Assembly (NCBI GenBank): GCA_036496025.1
Contig: DASXLW010000223.1
Coordinates: 1-64,000, forward strand
DNA from: PALSA-505 sp036496025
GTDB lineage: Bacteria; Actinomycetota; Actinomycetes; Streptosporangiales; Streptosporangiaceae
DNA length: 64,000 bases
Reading direction: 5' to 3'
Shown here: in pieces, positions 7,942 through 16,208 of the stretch
Layout of the letters: each line of letters starts with the position of its first letter
How positions within the stretch are numbered: the first letter of the stretch is position 1
Position numbers and translations under genes: made by a program
The notes under the pieces: model-generated
The model's input: the letters and a program-made list of their open reading frames with translations, nothing else
Database searches by the model: none
Told to the model about the DNA's origin: nothing

Positions 7942-8478
7942 ATGAAGAAGATCAATGCCGGGCTGTTCGTATCGCTGGATGGCGTCGTGGAAGCACCGGA
8001 CAAGTGGACCGGGGCGTACTTCAGCCCCGAGGTCGGGCAGGCGGTCGGCGCGCTGATGGCGGCGAACGACACCCTGCTGCTGGGCCGGGTGACCTATGAG
8101 GGCTTCGCCGAGGCCTTCGCCGGGCAGAGCGGCGGGGTGGCCGACCAGATGAACAGCATGGCTAAGGCCGTGGTCTCTACCACCTTGGACCGCGCCGACT
8201 GGCAGAACTCGACCGTGATAAGCGGGGATGTCGCCGCCGAGATCATCCGGCTCAAGCAGCAGCCTGGCCGGGACATTGGCATGAGCGGCAGCGCCACCCT
8301 GCTCGCCTGGCTGCTGCGCCAGGGTTTGCTGGATCAGCTTGACCTGCTGGTATTCCCCATCGTCGTGGGCCGAGGTCAGCGCATGTTCGCCGCCGACGGC
8401 GACCAGGTGCCGCTCAGGCTCACCGCGTCCCGGGCCTTCGGGAACGGCGTGCTGCACCTGACCTACCAGCCGGCCTGA
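7942..8478 (+). CDS. Dihydrofolate-reductase-like (RibD C-terminal domain) protein
   Basis: 178 residues, beginning KKINAGLFVSLDGVVEAPDKW, the typical opening of RibD_C/DHFR-fold proteins. It continues with LMAANDTLLLGRVTYEGFAEAF, VVSTTLDRADWQNSTVIS, the nucleotide-binding IGMSGSATLLAWLLRQGLLDQL and VFPIVVGRGQRMF. The pattern indicates an NADPH-binding reductase fold related to riboflavin-biosynthesis RibD, but free-standing members have no agreed substrate. Start at ATG 7942 with AAGGGCTTG upstream. It stands alone between two terminator-like hairpins. Confidence 0.85.
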   Translation: MKKINAGLFVSLDGVVEAPDKWTGAYFSPEVGQAVGALMAANDTLLLGRVTYEGFAEAFAGQSGGVADQMNSMAKAVVSTTLDRADWQNSTVISGDVAAEIIRLKQQPGRDIGMSGSATLLAWLLRQGLLDQLDLLVFPIVVGRGQRMFAADGDQVPLRLTASRAFGNGVLHLTYQPA

Positions 8479-8497
8479 CCGCGCGCCTCCCGCGCGG
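8479..8497 (+). terminator. Hairpin immediately after the RibD-C gene
   Basis: CCGCGCG - CCTCC - CGCGCGG is a perfect 7-bp stem starting at the first base after the stop codon. A second potential stem (GGGGGCG about 8507, CGCCCCC about 8535) follows, so the convergent gene end is double-hairpinned. Confidence 0.5.
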
Positions 8498-8601
8498 CCG
8501 CGCAGCGGGGGCGGCCGTCGCCGGACCAGGGCGGTCGCCCCCGTAGTCTCCTCGAGCAGGTGCCCGCGGAGCAGTGCGCTCCCCGCCCGCCGGGCCGAGG
8601 G

Positions 8602-8868
8602 TCAGGGCGTGTCGCCGGGATCCCATTCGATGCCGTGCTCGGCCAGCCAGTTACGGTCTCGCGCCGCAAGCTCGCCGGAGGCGGGAGGACCCGGCTCCGC
8701 CACCGCCACCCGCAGGCCACCTGCGGCGCCGACGTGCGCAACCCATTCATCGCCGGGCTCGAGCACGATCTTCTCGAACTCCGGCGGCCTGCGGAACAGC
8801 AGGCGCCTGGTGCACCGGGTGCATGACCACTCTTCGACGCCGTCCCCCAGCGTTCTGGTCCGCGTCAT
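8602..8868 (-). CDS. Small conserved-looking hypothetical with CxxC
   Basis: 88 residues from ATG 8868 (a TTG at 8886 would add six residues; neither has a convincing ribosome-binding site). The sequence is evenly composed and protein-like. VEEWSCTRCTRRLLF carries one CxxC pair, followed by FEKIVLEPGDEWVAHVG and a C-terminal helix (RDRNWLAEHGIEWDPG). A zinc-ribbon half or redox-type CxxC is possible. No second Cys pair is present, so a metal site would need dimerisation. Short actinobacterial hypotheticals of this design are common. Function unknown. Confidence 0.6.
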   Translation of the reverse strand: MTRTRTLGDGVEEWSCTRCTRRLLFRRPPEFEKIVLEPGDEWVAHVGAAGGLRVAVAEPGPPASGELAARDRNWLAEHGIEWDPGDTP

Positions 8869-9086
8869 CTCGTGTGGGGTGGACAACCGAACTCCGATCT
8901 GCGGGCGGTTCTTCTCCAGCCCAGCTTGCCACGGCTACCCGCGCCCGCCACGCCAAACATGCCGACGGGCCGGGCGCGCAAAGCGGACAAAACTGCCGGA
9001 AGAGGCGGACGGTCATGTATCAGTTCCAGCCCCTCGTCCTCCTTACTGGTAGCCACTCGGACTACCCGGCACCCGGCACAGTGGCC

Positions 9087-9107
9087 CTGCGCGGAAACGC
9101 CGCGCAG
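9087..9107 (+). promoter_or_regulatory. 5'-UTR hairpin before strong ribosome-binding site
   Basis: A perfect 8-bp stem, CTGCGCGG - AAACG - CCGCGCAG, ends 8 bases before the near-consensus TAGGAGG (9115-9121), which itself sits 9 bases before ATG 9131. It could stabilise the mRNA or modulate translation of the downstream gene. Confidence 0.45.
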
Positions 9108-9130
9108 CATCCCTGTAGGAGGAATAGCTC

Positions 9131-9613
9131 ATGTCACTGCAGTCAAGCGCACTCCAGACGCCGGCCACCGACTTCGGTATCTCCGGGCTCCTGGACGGCC
9201 AGGTCACGGGCATGGACGTGCTCGACCCGACCGAGGGCAACGAGCGGACCACGCTGCTCGAGGTAGACGACGAGTTCGACGTCAAGGTCAGCTGGCAGCT
9301 GACCGGCGCGGCGACCCCGGTCGTCGGCGGCGCCTGGATCGTCTCGCTGTACAGCAGCAACATGGACGGCGTCGGCGCGATGACCGGGCTCATCGCAGGT
9401 CCGGTGGCCATCCCCATCACGGGCGCTGTCAGCCCGCTGAAGTTCGAGCACACCTTCAAGGTCGCTCCGCCCAAGCCCAAGCAGGGCCTGTACAAGCTGA
9501 CCGCCACCATCAACCACTCGCCGATCGCTGACCCGACGAAGCTGACCGAGATGTTCGGCTTTGCCGAGTCCACCCCGGTCGACATCAGGAACACCGTGGT
9601 GGAGTCCAACTGA
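9131..9613 (+). CDS. Hypothetical 160-aa beta-rich protein, probably well expressed
   Basis: 160 residues with no Cys, no signal peptide and no membrane helix. The pattern is alternating beta-strand-like (LLEVDDEFDVKVSWQLTG; GGAWIVSLYSSNMDGVG; LKFEHTFKVAPPKPKQGLYKLTATINH), suggesting an immunoglobulin-like or jelly-roll sandwich. The start is very well supported by a near-perfect Shine-Dalgarno (TAGGAGGAAT). Expression signals are unusually complete: a 5' hairpin, a strong ribosome-binding site and a 13-bp terminator stem, all flanking a single gene. I do not recognise the family; carrier, structural or binding roles are all open. Confidence 0.75.
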   Translation: MSLQSSALQTPATDFGISGLLDGQVTGMDVLDPTEGNERTTLLEVDDEFDVKVSWQLTGAATPVVGGAWIVSLYSSNMDGVGAMTGLIAGPVAIPITGAVSPLKFEHTFKVAPPKPKQGLYKLTATINHSPIADPTKLTEMFGFAESTPVDIRNTVVESN

Positions 9614-9710
9614 CCGCGGCATTGTCCGGATTCCGGCTGCCGCGACGCTAGCGGGCGACCAGGCCAGCGGGGGCGCGCCGCGGCAACCGGGAGAGTTAGC
9701 GAACCGTCAT

Positions 9711-9741
9711 GGCGCCGGCCGGCCACGAGCCGGCCGGCGCC
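9711..9741. terminator. Strong bidirectional hairpin terminator
   Basis: A perfect 13-bp stem, GGCGCCGGCCGGC - CACGA - GCCGGCCGGCGCC, lies between the convergent 160-aa gene and the transketolase-like gene. It can serve both strands. Confidence 0.7.
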
Positions 9742-9765
9742 GTGTACGCCGCCGCGGGCCCACGG

Positions 9766-12159
9766 CTAGGCCTCGTCCAGCCGTTCCCTGAGCCGGCGCA
9801 TCCGGTCGGCCCGCTCGGCGGCAAAACGGCCGAGCGCCGCGAAAATGCGGGCATCGTCGAGATGGGCCTCCTCGATCACCTCGGCCACGGAGCCGCCGGT
9901 GCGCCACCGGTCGTCCCAGTCCGACGACAGTGAATACTCCCTGACCAGAGGGTCATCCGCCCAGTCCCGCATCAGCTTGAACGCCCCATTGGTGATGACC
10001 ATCGCGTCCAGCCGGCCGGCCGGACCGACCACGGACCGCCGGTACTGCTCGGGCTGGCGGGCGAACAGCTGCGGGCTGACCGCCGCGACGATCTTCACGT
10101 TGATGCCGCTGTCGTCCAGTTGCGGCAGCACGTTGATCAGGTTCCGGGTGGGCAAGGTGCCGCGGACGTACACGGTGCCGCCGCGTGGCTGGTCGGGCCG
10201 GTAGTCGCGCAGCACGTAGGCGCCGCGCGCCGCGGCGAAATGGGACGGTATGCCGAGCGCCTCCCGGTCGGGGATCTCCACCGGCGGGCGGGTGAGGTGC
10301 AACGCCACGATCGGCACGTCGAGCCCGAAGGCCGTGCCGAGCAGCACGGGCACCTCGTTGTACTCCCACGGGTGCAGGTCGATGACGTGCCCCTCGGGGA
10401 ACAGCTGGGTGACGCCGATGGCGAAGATACCGAAATGGGTGCGGGAGTCCTCGGCGGTCTCCGGGCCCGAGTGGCCTGCGATCCACAGCAGCTTGCCCAC
10501 CTTGAGCTCGCTGTCCTGGGCCAGCTGGCTGAACAGCCGCATCGGCCCGTACTTGAGGTAGGAGAACGAGCCGTAGGTGGAGCAGGCGCCCCAGTAGCCA
10601 TTGAACCGCTCGAACGGGTCATCGGCCAGGTTGACCGTGGCCAGGCCGGCCATCATCCCGGCGTTGGTGAACTCGGTGATCTCGGTGGGCAGCAGCGCCC
10701 CGGTAGGGTTCTGCGTCCGCTCGTACCAGCCGGTGCCCGGCATGCCGTCGAAGTCGGCCGCGAACCCCGCGATGTTGGTGGACTCGGCCAGGTCGGCAGA
10801 GGTGGCGATGAACAGCGGGCGGCCGTAGTCGTGCAGGGCGAGCGCGTTCACGTAAGAGCCCCACTTGGCCAGGCCGGCCCGGTTGGGGGCCTTCTCGCCC
10901 GGCTTCTTCCACATGCTGTCCGGGTAGCTGGTCACGTCGAAGAAACGGCGGTCGGCGAACGCGTCAGCGGCCGGTCCGCCGAGCCGGAAGCCCTTGACGT
11001 CATCCGGCACCGTGGACGCGATCGCCAGCAGCCGGTCGGACAGCCAGGTCACCAGGCCGTCGTCGCGGTGCAGCACGCTCATGGCGATGCGCAGGTTCGC
11101 TTCGGCCTGAGCCGCGACGACCTCAGGATCGGCCGGGGCCGGCGTGTCGACGCCCTCGTAGGTGACGCCGTGCCTAGCCATGAAGTCCTTGCGGACCGTC
11201 CAGAACTGCTCGGCGTTCATCGGCCAGGCGCTGCCGTGGCTGGCGGCGTCTACCTTGCCGTAGCCGCGGCCCTTGCGGGTGACGAACCAGGCCATGCTCG
11301 GCACGTGACCGGGGTTGGCACCGCAGGCTGCCTCCAGGACCGCCTCGGTTATCGCGCCCCACTCCATACCGTGCTCGGTGCCGTTGACCCGCCAGCCGTA
11401 GGGCTCGAACCAGTCCACCGGCGTGCCGGGCACCACGCTGGAGGCCGGCCGGGGGTCGATGCCGAAGTCGTTCCAGTCGACCAGGAAGACCAGGTTGTCC
11501 AGGCCCAGGCCCCAGGCTGTGTTCTTGGTCTCGTGCGCCGAACCGGGGGTCAGCCCGCCCTCCCCCTCTACCACGAAGACCTTCACCTCGCCCGCGCCGG
11601 CCAGCTTCAGGCTGAGCGCCTCGCCCGCGGCCGGCGGCATGCCGTGCCCGGAAGGGCCGGTGTTGAACTTCAGGAACAGCGTCTTGCCTTCCATCTCCGC
11701 GTGCCCGGGCAGGCCGCCGCGCCTGCGCAGCCGCAGCAGCGATTCCCAGGTCAGCGCCCACCGGCCGTCGTCGGGAAAGGCGAACTCGGCCGACCCGGTG
11801 CGCTCATAGCGCGTCCTGACCGCCTCGTTGAGCACGGCGAGCGTGGCGTAGACGAGCGGCACGGTATGGCCCGCGGACAGCACGAACCGGTCGCCGAACC
11901 GGCGCCAGGGACGCAGCAGGTCCCAGCGCATCGCGCCGGAAAGCAGCAGCGCCAGCATCATGTGCACCTTGGACCTCGACCCGCCTGGGTGCCCGCTCTG
12001 GCGGTAGTTGAGGGACAGGTCGATGCACTCGTCGACGAGATCCTTGACCAGCTCGTAGCGCGCGAAGTCGGGCTCGGCCGCGGCGAACAGCCGCCGGACG
12101 TCGTGCTCGCTACCTGACCGCGCGATGACCGGCTCCGTACCGTCGGACGCGACGTCCAT
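9766..12159 (-). CDS. Transketolase-like ThDP-dependent enzyme
   Basis: 797 residues. ATG 12159 is chosen because GGAGGT lies 6 bases upstream. The N-terminal domain has NYRQSGHPGGSRSKVHMML (near residues 50-68) and LSAGHTVPLVYA, the His/Gly pattern of transketolase. A ThDP-type segment follows (VEGEGGLTPGSAHETKNTAWGLGLDNLVFLVDWND, near 200-235), then a C-terminal pyrimidine-binding and transketolase_C-like part (EFTNAGMMAGLATVN; GHSGPETAEDSRTHFGIFAIG). At about 800 residues it is longer than the usual 620-700 aa transketolase, and the first Asp of the classical GDG motif is Glu here. It may be an atypical transketolase or another two-carbon-transfer enzyme. It is divergent from an aminotransferase gene. 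Confidence 0.82.
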   Translation of the reverse strand: MDVASDGTEPVIARSGSEHDVRRLFAAAEPDFARYELVKDLVDECIDLSLNYRQSGHPGGSRSKVHMMLALLLSGAMRWDLLRPWRRFGDRFVLSAGHTVPLVYATLAVLNEAVRTRYERTGSAEFAFPDDGRWALTWESLLRLRRRGGLPGHAEMEGKTLFLKFNTGPSGHGMPPAAGEALSLKLAGAGEVKVFVVEGEGGLTPGSAHETKNTAWGLGLDNLVFLVDWNDFGIDPRPASSVVPGTPVDWFEPYGWRVNGTEHGMEWGAITEAVLEAACGANPGHVPSMAWFVTRKGRGYGKVDAASHGSAWPMNAEQFWTVRKDFMARHGVTYEGVDTPAPADPEVVAAQAEANLRIAMSVLHRDDGLVTWLSDRLLAIASTVPDDVKGFRLGGPAADAFADRRFFDVTSYPDSMWKKPGEKAPNRAGLAKWGSYVNALALHDYGRPLFIATSADLAESTNIAGFAADFDGMPGTGWYERTQNPTGALLPTEITEFTNAGMMAGLATVNLADDPFERFNGYWGACSTYGSFSYLKYGPMRLFSQLAQDSELKVGKLLWIAGHSGPETAEDSRTHFGIFAIGVTQLFPEGHVIDLHPWEYNEVPVLLGTAFGLDVPIVALHLTRPPVEIPDREALGIPSHFAAARGAYVLRDYRPDQPRGGTVYVRGTLPTRNLINVLPQLDDSGINVKIVAAVSPQLFARQPEQYRRSVVGPAGRLDAMVITNGAFKLMRDWADDPLVREYSLSSDWDDRWRTGGSVAEVIEEAHLDDARIFAALGRFAAERADRMRRLRERLDEA

Positions 12160-12247
12160 CCCCGCACCTCCATTGCTGCACGGACTGGCCACACCGAGAG
12201 CTTTCTGACTCTAACGGCCAAACCGGCACAGCTCTATCATCGGGGCC

Positions 12248-13435
12248 ATGACAGCTATCCCCCTCGCAGACCGCATGGCCAGGCTCGGCACCGAGTCCGC
12301 CTTCGAGGTGCTGGCCCGCGCAAAAGCCATCGAAGCCGCCGGCGGCAAGATCATCCACCTGGAGATCGGCGAGCCTGACTTCCCGACCCCCGGTCACATC
12401 GTCGAGGCCGCCGTCGAGGCGCTGCGGGCGGGCCAGACCCATTACGTGCCGGCTCCCGGCATCCCGCTGCTGCGCGAGGGCGTGGCGGAGTTCCTCGAGC
12501 GCACGGGGAGGATGAAGGTGACGCCGGACCGCGTCATCGTGACGCCGGGCGCCAAGCCGATCATGTTCTTCACGATCATGGCTCTGTGCGCCGAGGGCGA
12601 CGAGGTGCTGTACCCGGACCCCGGCTTCCCGATGTACGAGTCGATCACCGCGTTCTCCGGCGCGGTTCCCGTCCCGGTCCCGCTGCGGGAGAGCAATGAG
12701 TTCCGCATCGACACCGGCGAGCTCGCGGGGCTGATCACCGATCGCTCGAAGCTGCTGATCATCAACTCACCGCACAACCCGTGCGGCAGCTCGCTGACCC
12801 GCGAGGATTGTGAGGCGATCGCGGAGATCGCGCAGCGCCACGACCTGACCGTGCTGTCCGACGAGGTGTACTGGGCGATCCGGTACGGGCAGCAGCCGCA
12901 CGCGAGCGTGCTCGACGTCGACGGCATGGCCGACCGCACGATCCTGCTGGACGGCTGGTCCAAGACCTTCGCCATGACCGGCTGGCGGCTCGGCTTCGGC
13001 GTCTTCCCGCCCGCCCTGGTCGAGCCGGTGACCCGGCTGGTGATCAACTCGGTGTCGTGTACGTCGGCGTTCAGCCAGTACGCCGCGGCCGCGGCCCTGA
13101 CCGGGCCGTGGCAGCCGGTCGAGCAGATGGTCGATGAGTTCCGCCGCCGCCGGGATGTCATCGTGGCGGGACTGAACGACATTCCGGGCATCAGCTGCCT
13201 GCAGCCGCAGGGCGCGTTCTACGTCTTCCCCAACATCAGCGGCACCGGCCTGACCTCGGCCCAGCTCCAGGCCCAGCTGCTCCAGGGGGCCGGCATCGCC
13301 GCGCTGGCCGGCACCGCGTTCGGCCCGTACGGCGAGGGGTTCCTGCGGTTCTCCTACGCGAACTCGGTGGAGAACATCCGGGCCGCCCTGGACATGATCA
13401 GGGAACAGCTGGCCGGGGCGGCCGCCCGCGCCTGA
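12248..13435 (+). CDS. PLP-dependent aminotransferase, class I/II
   Basis: 395 residues of fold-type I. Signature segments: HLEIGEPDFPTP near residue 38, YVPAPGIPLLREGVAEFL near 67, NSPHNPCGS near 177 (the Asn/Pro that contacts PLP), VLSDEVYWAIRYG near 205 (Asp and Tyr for the PLP ring) and the Schiff-base lysine in DGWSKTFAMTGWRLGFG near 240. The C-terminal FLRFSYANSVENI is the conserved carboxylate-binding arginine region. This places it with aspartate/aromatic-type aminotransferases; the exact substrate is unknown. It is divergent from the transketolase-like gene with an 88-bp shared promoter region, and its stop faces the deacylase gene 9 bp away. Confidence 0.92.
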   Translation: MTAIPLADRMARLGTESAFEVLARAKAIEAAGGKIIHLEIGEPDFPTPGHIVEAAVEALRAGQTHYVPAPGIPLLREGVAEFLERTGRMKVTPDRVIVTPGAKPIMFFTIMALCAEGDEVLYPDPGFPMYESITAFSGAVPVPVPLRESNEFRIDTGELAGLITDRSKLLIINSPHNPCGSSLTREDCEAIAEIAQRHDLTVLSDEVYWAIRYGQQPHASVLDVDGMADRTILLDGWSKTFAMTGWRLGFGVFPPALVEPVTRLVINSVSCTSAFSQYAAAAALTGPWQPVEQMVDEFRRRRDVIVAGLNDIPGISCLQPQGAFYVFPNISGTGLTSAQLQAQLLQGAGIAALAGTAFGPYGEGFLRFSYANSVENIRAALDMIREQLAGAAARA

Positions 13436-13444
13436 CCGGCGCAG

Positions 13445-14539
13445 CTACCCGTACGCGCCCGCGGCGGCTCCCTCGACCGCCGCGACGGCCAGGCCGCCCA
13501 GCGAGGCCAGGTCATACCCGCCTTCCTGGACGAGCACCGCCGGGCCGAGAGCCGCGATCAGGCGACCCGCCGCCCGGTAGCCGCTCTCGGTCACGCGCAG
13601 CGGGCTCTCCGGATCGCTGGCCGCCGCATCCAGCCCCAGCGACACCACCACGGCCTCGGCGCCGACAGCGCGCACCTCAGCACACACAGCATCGAGAGCG
13701 GCGAGCCAGCCGTCGTCCGCGGTGCCGGGCGCCAGCGGCAGGTTGCGGTTGCAGCCGTCGCCCGCGCCCGCGCCGCGCTCGTCCGCATACCCGGCATAGT
13801 GCGGGAACCAGCCCGCGCCCGGGTCGACGTGCAGCGAGCCGTACCAGATGTCGGCGCGGTCATAGAAGATCATCTGGGTGCCGTTGCCGTGGTGCGCGTC
13901 GATGTCGATGATCGCTACCCGCTGGGCGCCCGCGACCCGCAGCGCCTGGGCCGCGATCGCGGCGTTGTTGAGGTAGCAGGAGCCGCCGTAGGCGTCCCTG
14001 GTGACGTGGTGGCCCGGCGGCCGGCACAGCGCATAGGCCACGGGCGCACCGGAGCTGACCAGGTCGGCAGCGGTCAGCGCGGCGTCAGCCGAGCCCTTGA
14101 TGGCCTCCCAGCTGCCCGGGCCGACCAGGGTCATCGTGTCGTAGCAGAACCGCCCGGCCCGTCCGTGCACGGCGGCGGGCGAGCGAATCGCAAGCCCGGC
14201 CAGCATGCCCGGCGTCGGGAACACATAGGGGACGACGCGGTCGCGGCCGTGCCGGGCCGGCAGCCCGGCCGCCTCCCATTCCCGCCAGATTCCGGCCAGG
14301 TGGTCGATTAGCAGCGGGTCGTGCACGGCGTGCAGCGGCTGCTCGCCGTGCGGCCGCGCCGGCACCACGGGAGCGCCCGCCGCGGCCAGCGCGTCCCGTA
14401 GCACCAGGGCCCGGGCCGGGACCTCCGTGCCCGGCTCGCGCACCCCCAGCCACACCTCCCCCGCGGGGTCATGAAGCAGGCAGTCCTCGCTCCAGACCAC
14501 CGGGACCGGCAGGCCCGCCGGCCGGGATGACCCGGTCAC
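13445..14539 (-). CDS. Histone-deacetylase-superfamily deacylase (acetylpolyamine-amidohydrolase-like)
   Basis: 364 residues. The zinc hydrolase motifs of the arginase/deacetylase fold are in order: CRPPGHHVTRDAYGGSCYLNNAAIAA (the HH general acid/base pair near residue 180), IIDIDAHHGNGTQ (zinc Asp and His near 218) and SLGLDAAASDP (second zinc Asp near 308), then VLVQEGGYDL near the end. A prokaryotic family member would remove acetyl or other acyl groups from polyamines or similar amines. The GTG start at 14539 overlaps the MarR-PDZ stop by 4 bases (GTGA), so the two genes are translationally coupled. It lies downstream in the same transcript. Confidence 0.88.
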   Translation of the reverse strand: MTGSSRPAGLPVPVVWSEDCLLHDPAGEVWLGVREPGTEVPARALVLRDALAAAGAPVVPARPHGEQPLHAVHDPLLIDHLAGIWREWEAAGLPARHGRDRVVPYVFPTPGMLAGLAIRSPAAVHGRAGRFCYDTMTLVGPGSWEAIKGSADAALTAADLVSSGAPVAYALCRPPGHHVTRDAYGGSCYLNNAAIAAQALRVAGAQRVAIIDIDAHHGNGTQMIFYDRADIWYGSLHVDPGAGWFPHYAGYADERGAGAGDGCNRNLPLAPGTADDGWLAALDAVCAEVRAVGAEAVVVSLGLDAAASDPESPLRVTESGYRAAGRLIAALGPAVLVQEGGYDLASLGGLAVAAVEGAAAGAYG

Positions 14540-15432
14540 CGGGCTTGCGGCAGGCGCAGCCTGACCGTCACCGCGTCGTTGCCGCGCAGCAGGTCAAGGG
14601 TGACGGTGCGGCGTCCGGCCAGGTCCTCGAGTAGTCCGGCGAGCCCGACGCTGCTCGTGACCGCGGTGCCGTCGAGGGCGGTGATCAGGTCACCGCGCTC
14701 GACCCCGGCGCCCGCGGCCGCGCTGCCCGCGGTGACGTCGGTAACGAGCAGGCCGGCCGTGTCCGACAGCCCAACCGCCTGCCGCCGGGTCCGGGCCAGG
14801 TGAGCGGGCTCAAGGGTGAGCCCGAGGCCGGCGGCCACGTCGGTGGTGGACGACTCGAAGCCGGCCAGCAGCCGGCGCAGCAGGTCGGCGAGGGTCTGCC
14901 GCTCGTCCCCGCTGAGCGCCGACAGCAGGCGGTCTTCGTTGGCCAGGTGCGCCGGGGCGATCTCGTCGAACAGCCGAAGGCCCCGGCCGGTGAGCCGGAC
15001 GAGCGAGCCGCGGGCACTGCCCGGGTCGGGCTCCCGGCTGACGATGCCTCGCTGTTCGAGCCGCTCAAGCCGTACCGATACCGTGCCCGAGGTCAGGCCC
15101 AGCGCATCCATCAGCCTTGCCTGCGGCATCGTGTACGGCGGACCGGAGCGGCGCAGCGTGATGATGACGCCGAAGTCCGCCGAGGTCAGCCCGAAGCGGG
15201 CGAACACCGCCGCCAGTTCGGCATCCAGGTAGGTACGCACCCGGCCCAGCCGGGACACCACGCCGACCGGGGTGAAGTCGAGGTCGGGCCGCTCCCGATC
15301 CCAGTCGAGCAGCACCCGGTCGACCCGGTCCCTGGCCGTGGCGCAGGGGGGGACGCCGAATCTCAGCCGGCTGTCGTCGCGCCCGGGTTCGCCCACGGCA
15401 GAACGATACAGCGTTCCCAGGTATTGCCTCAA
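14536..15432 (-). CDS. MarR-family regulator fused to a C-terminal PDZ domain
   Basis: Up to 298 residues from TTG 15432. The TTG abuts the operator dyad and lacks a ribosome-binding site, so the real start may be the GTG at 15396 or later. The MarR winged helix spans roughly residues 55-160 (VVSRLGRVRTYLDAELA; the recognition region DALGLTSGTVSVRLERLEQRGIV). Residues about 215-295 look like a PDZ domain (AVGLSDTAGLLVTDVTAGSAAAGAGVERGDLITALDG, then a LLRGNDAVTVRLRL strand). PDZ domains are usual in proteases and not in MarR proteins; here it may bind a peptide ligand or partner. The gene is coupled to the deacylase and divergent from the dehydrogenase operon. Confidence 0.82.
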   Translation of the reverse strand: MRQYLGTLYRSAVGEPGRDDSRLRFGVPPCATARDRVDRVLLDWDRERPDLDFTPVGVVSRLGRVRTYLDAELAAVFARFGLTSADFGVIITLRRSGPPYTMPQARLMDALGLTSGTVSVRLERLEQRGIVSREPDPGSARGSLVRLTGRGLRLFDEIAPAHLANEDRLLSALSGDERQTLADLLRRLLAGFESSTTDVAAGLGLTLEPAHLARTRRQAVGLSDTAGLLVTDVTAGSAAAGAGVERGDLITALDGTAVTSSVGLAGLLEDLAGRRTVTLDLLRGNDAVTVRLRLPQAR

Positions 15433-15449
15433 TGCTTGGATTCAAGCAT
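15432..15449. promoter_or_regulatory. MarR-PDZ operator dyad
   Basis: ATGCTTG - GATT - CAAGCAT is a perfect 7-bp inverted repeat between the divergent MarR-PDZ and dehydrogenase genes. Size and placement fit a MarR dimer site that would control both directions. Confidence 0.65.
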
Positions 15450-15454
15450 CGTAT

Positions 15455-15470
15455 ACGAGCAATCACTCGT
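15455..15470. promoter_or_regulatory. Second small dyad in the same divergent promoter
   Basis: ACGAG - CAATCA - CTCGT (5-bp arms) directly follows a GTATAC box and ends just before the ribosome-binding site GGAAGGG of the dehydrogenase gene. It may be a second regulator half-site or simply a leader hairpin. Confidence 0.35.
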
Positions 15471-15483
15471 GGAAGGGATCCGC

Positions 15484-16158
15484 ATGACCCGCATCGGCAT
15501 CATCGGCTCAGGACACATCGGCGGCAACCTGGCCCGGTTCCTGGCCCGCGCTGGGCACGACATCGTGATCAGTTTCTCCACCGACCGGGGCAAGCTCGAC
15601 ACACTGGCCGCCGAATCCGGCGCCCGGGCCGGCACGCCGGCCGAGGCGGCCGCGCACGGCGAGATCGTCGTCTTTTCCGTCCCGTGGCGCGCGGTCGACA
15701 CCGCCCTGGAGCAGGCCGGCGGCGCGGCCGCACTGGCCGGCAAGACCGTGATCGACACCACGAACAAGTTCGGTACGGTCGGCGGCAGCTTCGGCGTGCT
15801 CGACCTGGACGGCAAGTCCGCGGCCGAGACCAACGCGGCCAAGGCCCCGGGGGCCACCTGGGTCAAGGCGTTCAATACGCTCACTGCGGGCTTCCAGGCC
15901 TCGGCTTCCGGGCGCACCGGACCGGACCGGGTGGTGATGTTCTACGCCTCGAACTCCGAGGACGCCGCGGCGGCGGCCGAGGGACTAATCCGTCAGGCCG
16001 GGTTCGATCCCGTCCGCACCGGGACGCTGGCCCGCACCGACGTCGGACACCAGGAGCCCAAGGGCGATCTGTACGGCGAGGAGTTCCACCACGACGACGC
16101 GGTGGGCGCGGTGCGGCGGCTGCGCGGTACCCTCCCGGCTGGGACCGGACGCCCCTGA
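15484..16158 (+). CDS. NADPH-dependent F420-reductase-like dehydrogenase
   Basis: 224 residues starting MTRIGIIGSGHIGGNLARFLARAGHD, a Rossmann GxGxxG at the very N-terminus. Then come VFSVPWRAVDTAL, VIDTTNKFG, the conserved WVKAFNTL segment and FYASNSEDA with RQAGFDPV. This is the F420_oxidored (NADPH:F420 reductase/Npd) family, which moves hydride between NADP(H) and coenzyme F420 or reduces small substrates. Start ATG 15484 has GGAAGGG 7 bases upstream. It is first in a plus-strand run with two hydrolases (gap 50 bp) and divergent from the MarR-PDZ gene. Confidence 0.85.
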   Translation: MTRIGIIGSGHIGGNLARFLARAGHDIVISFSTDRGKLDTLAAESGARAGTPAEAAAHGEIVVFSVPWRAVDTALEQAGGAAALAGKTVIDTTNKFGTVGGSFGVLDLDGKSAAETNAAKAPGATWVKAFNTLTAGFQASASGRTGPDRVVMFYASNSEDAAAAAEGLIRQAGFDPVRTGTLARTDVGHQEPKGDLYGEEFHHDDAVGAVRRLRGTLPAGTGRP

Positions 16159-16208
16159 CCCCTCGGACGGCAGCAGGGGCCGGCCGGGCGACGGGACGGA
16201 GGCCTGCG

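Noticed and set aside
10120..12117. 665-codon plus-strand frame opposite the transketolase-like gene
   Set aside because: Same GC-driven antisense artefact; no ribosome-binding site and no family pattern.
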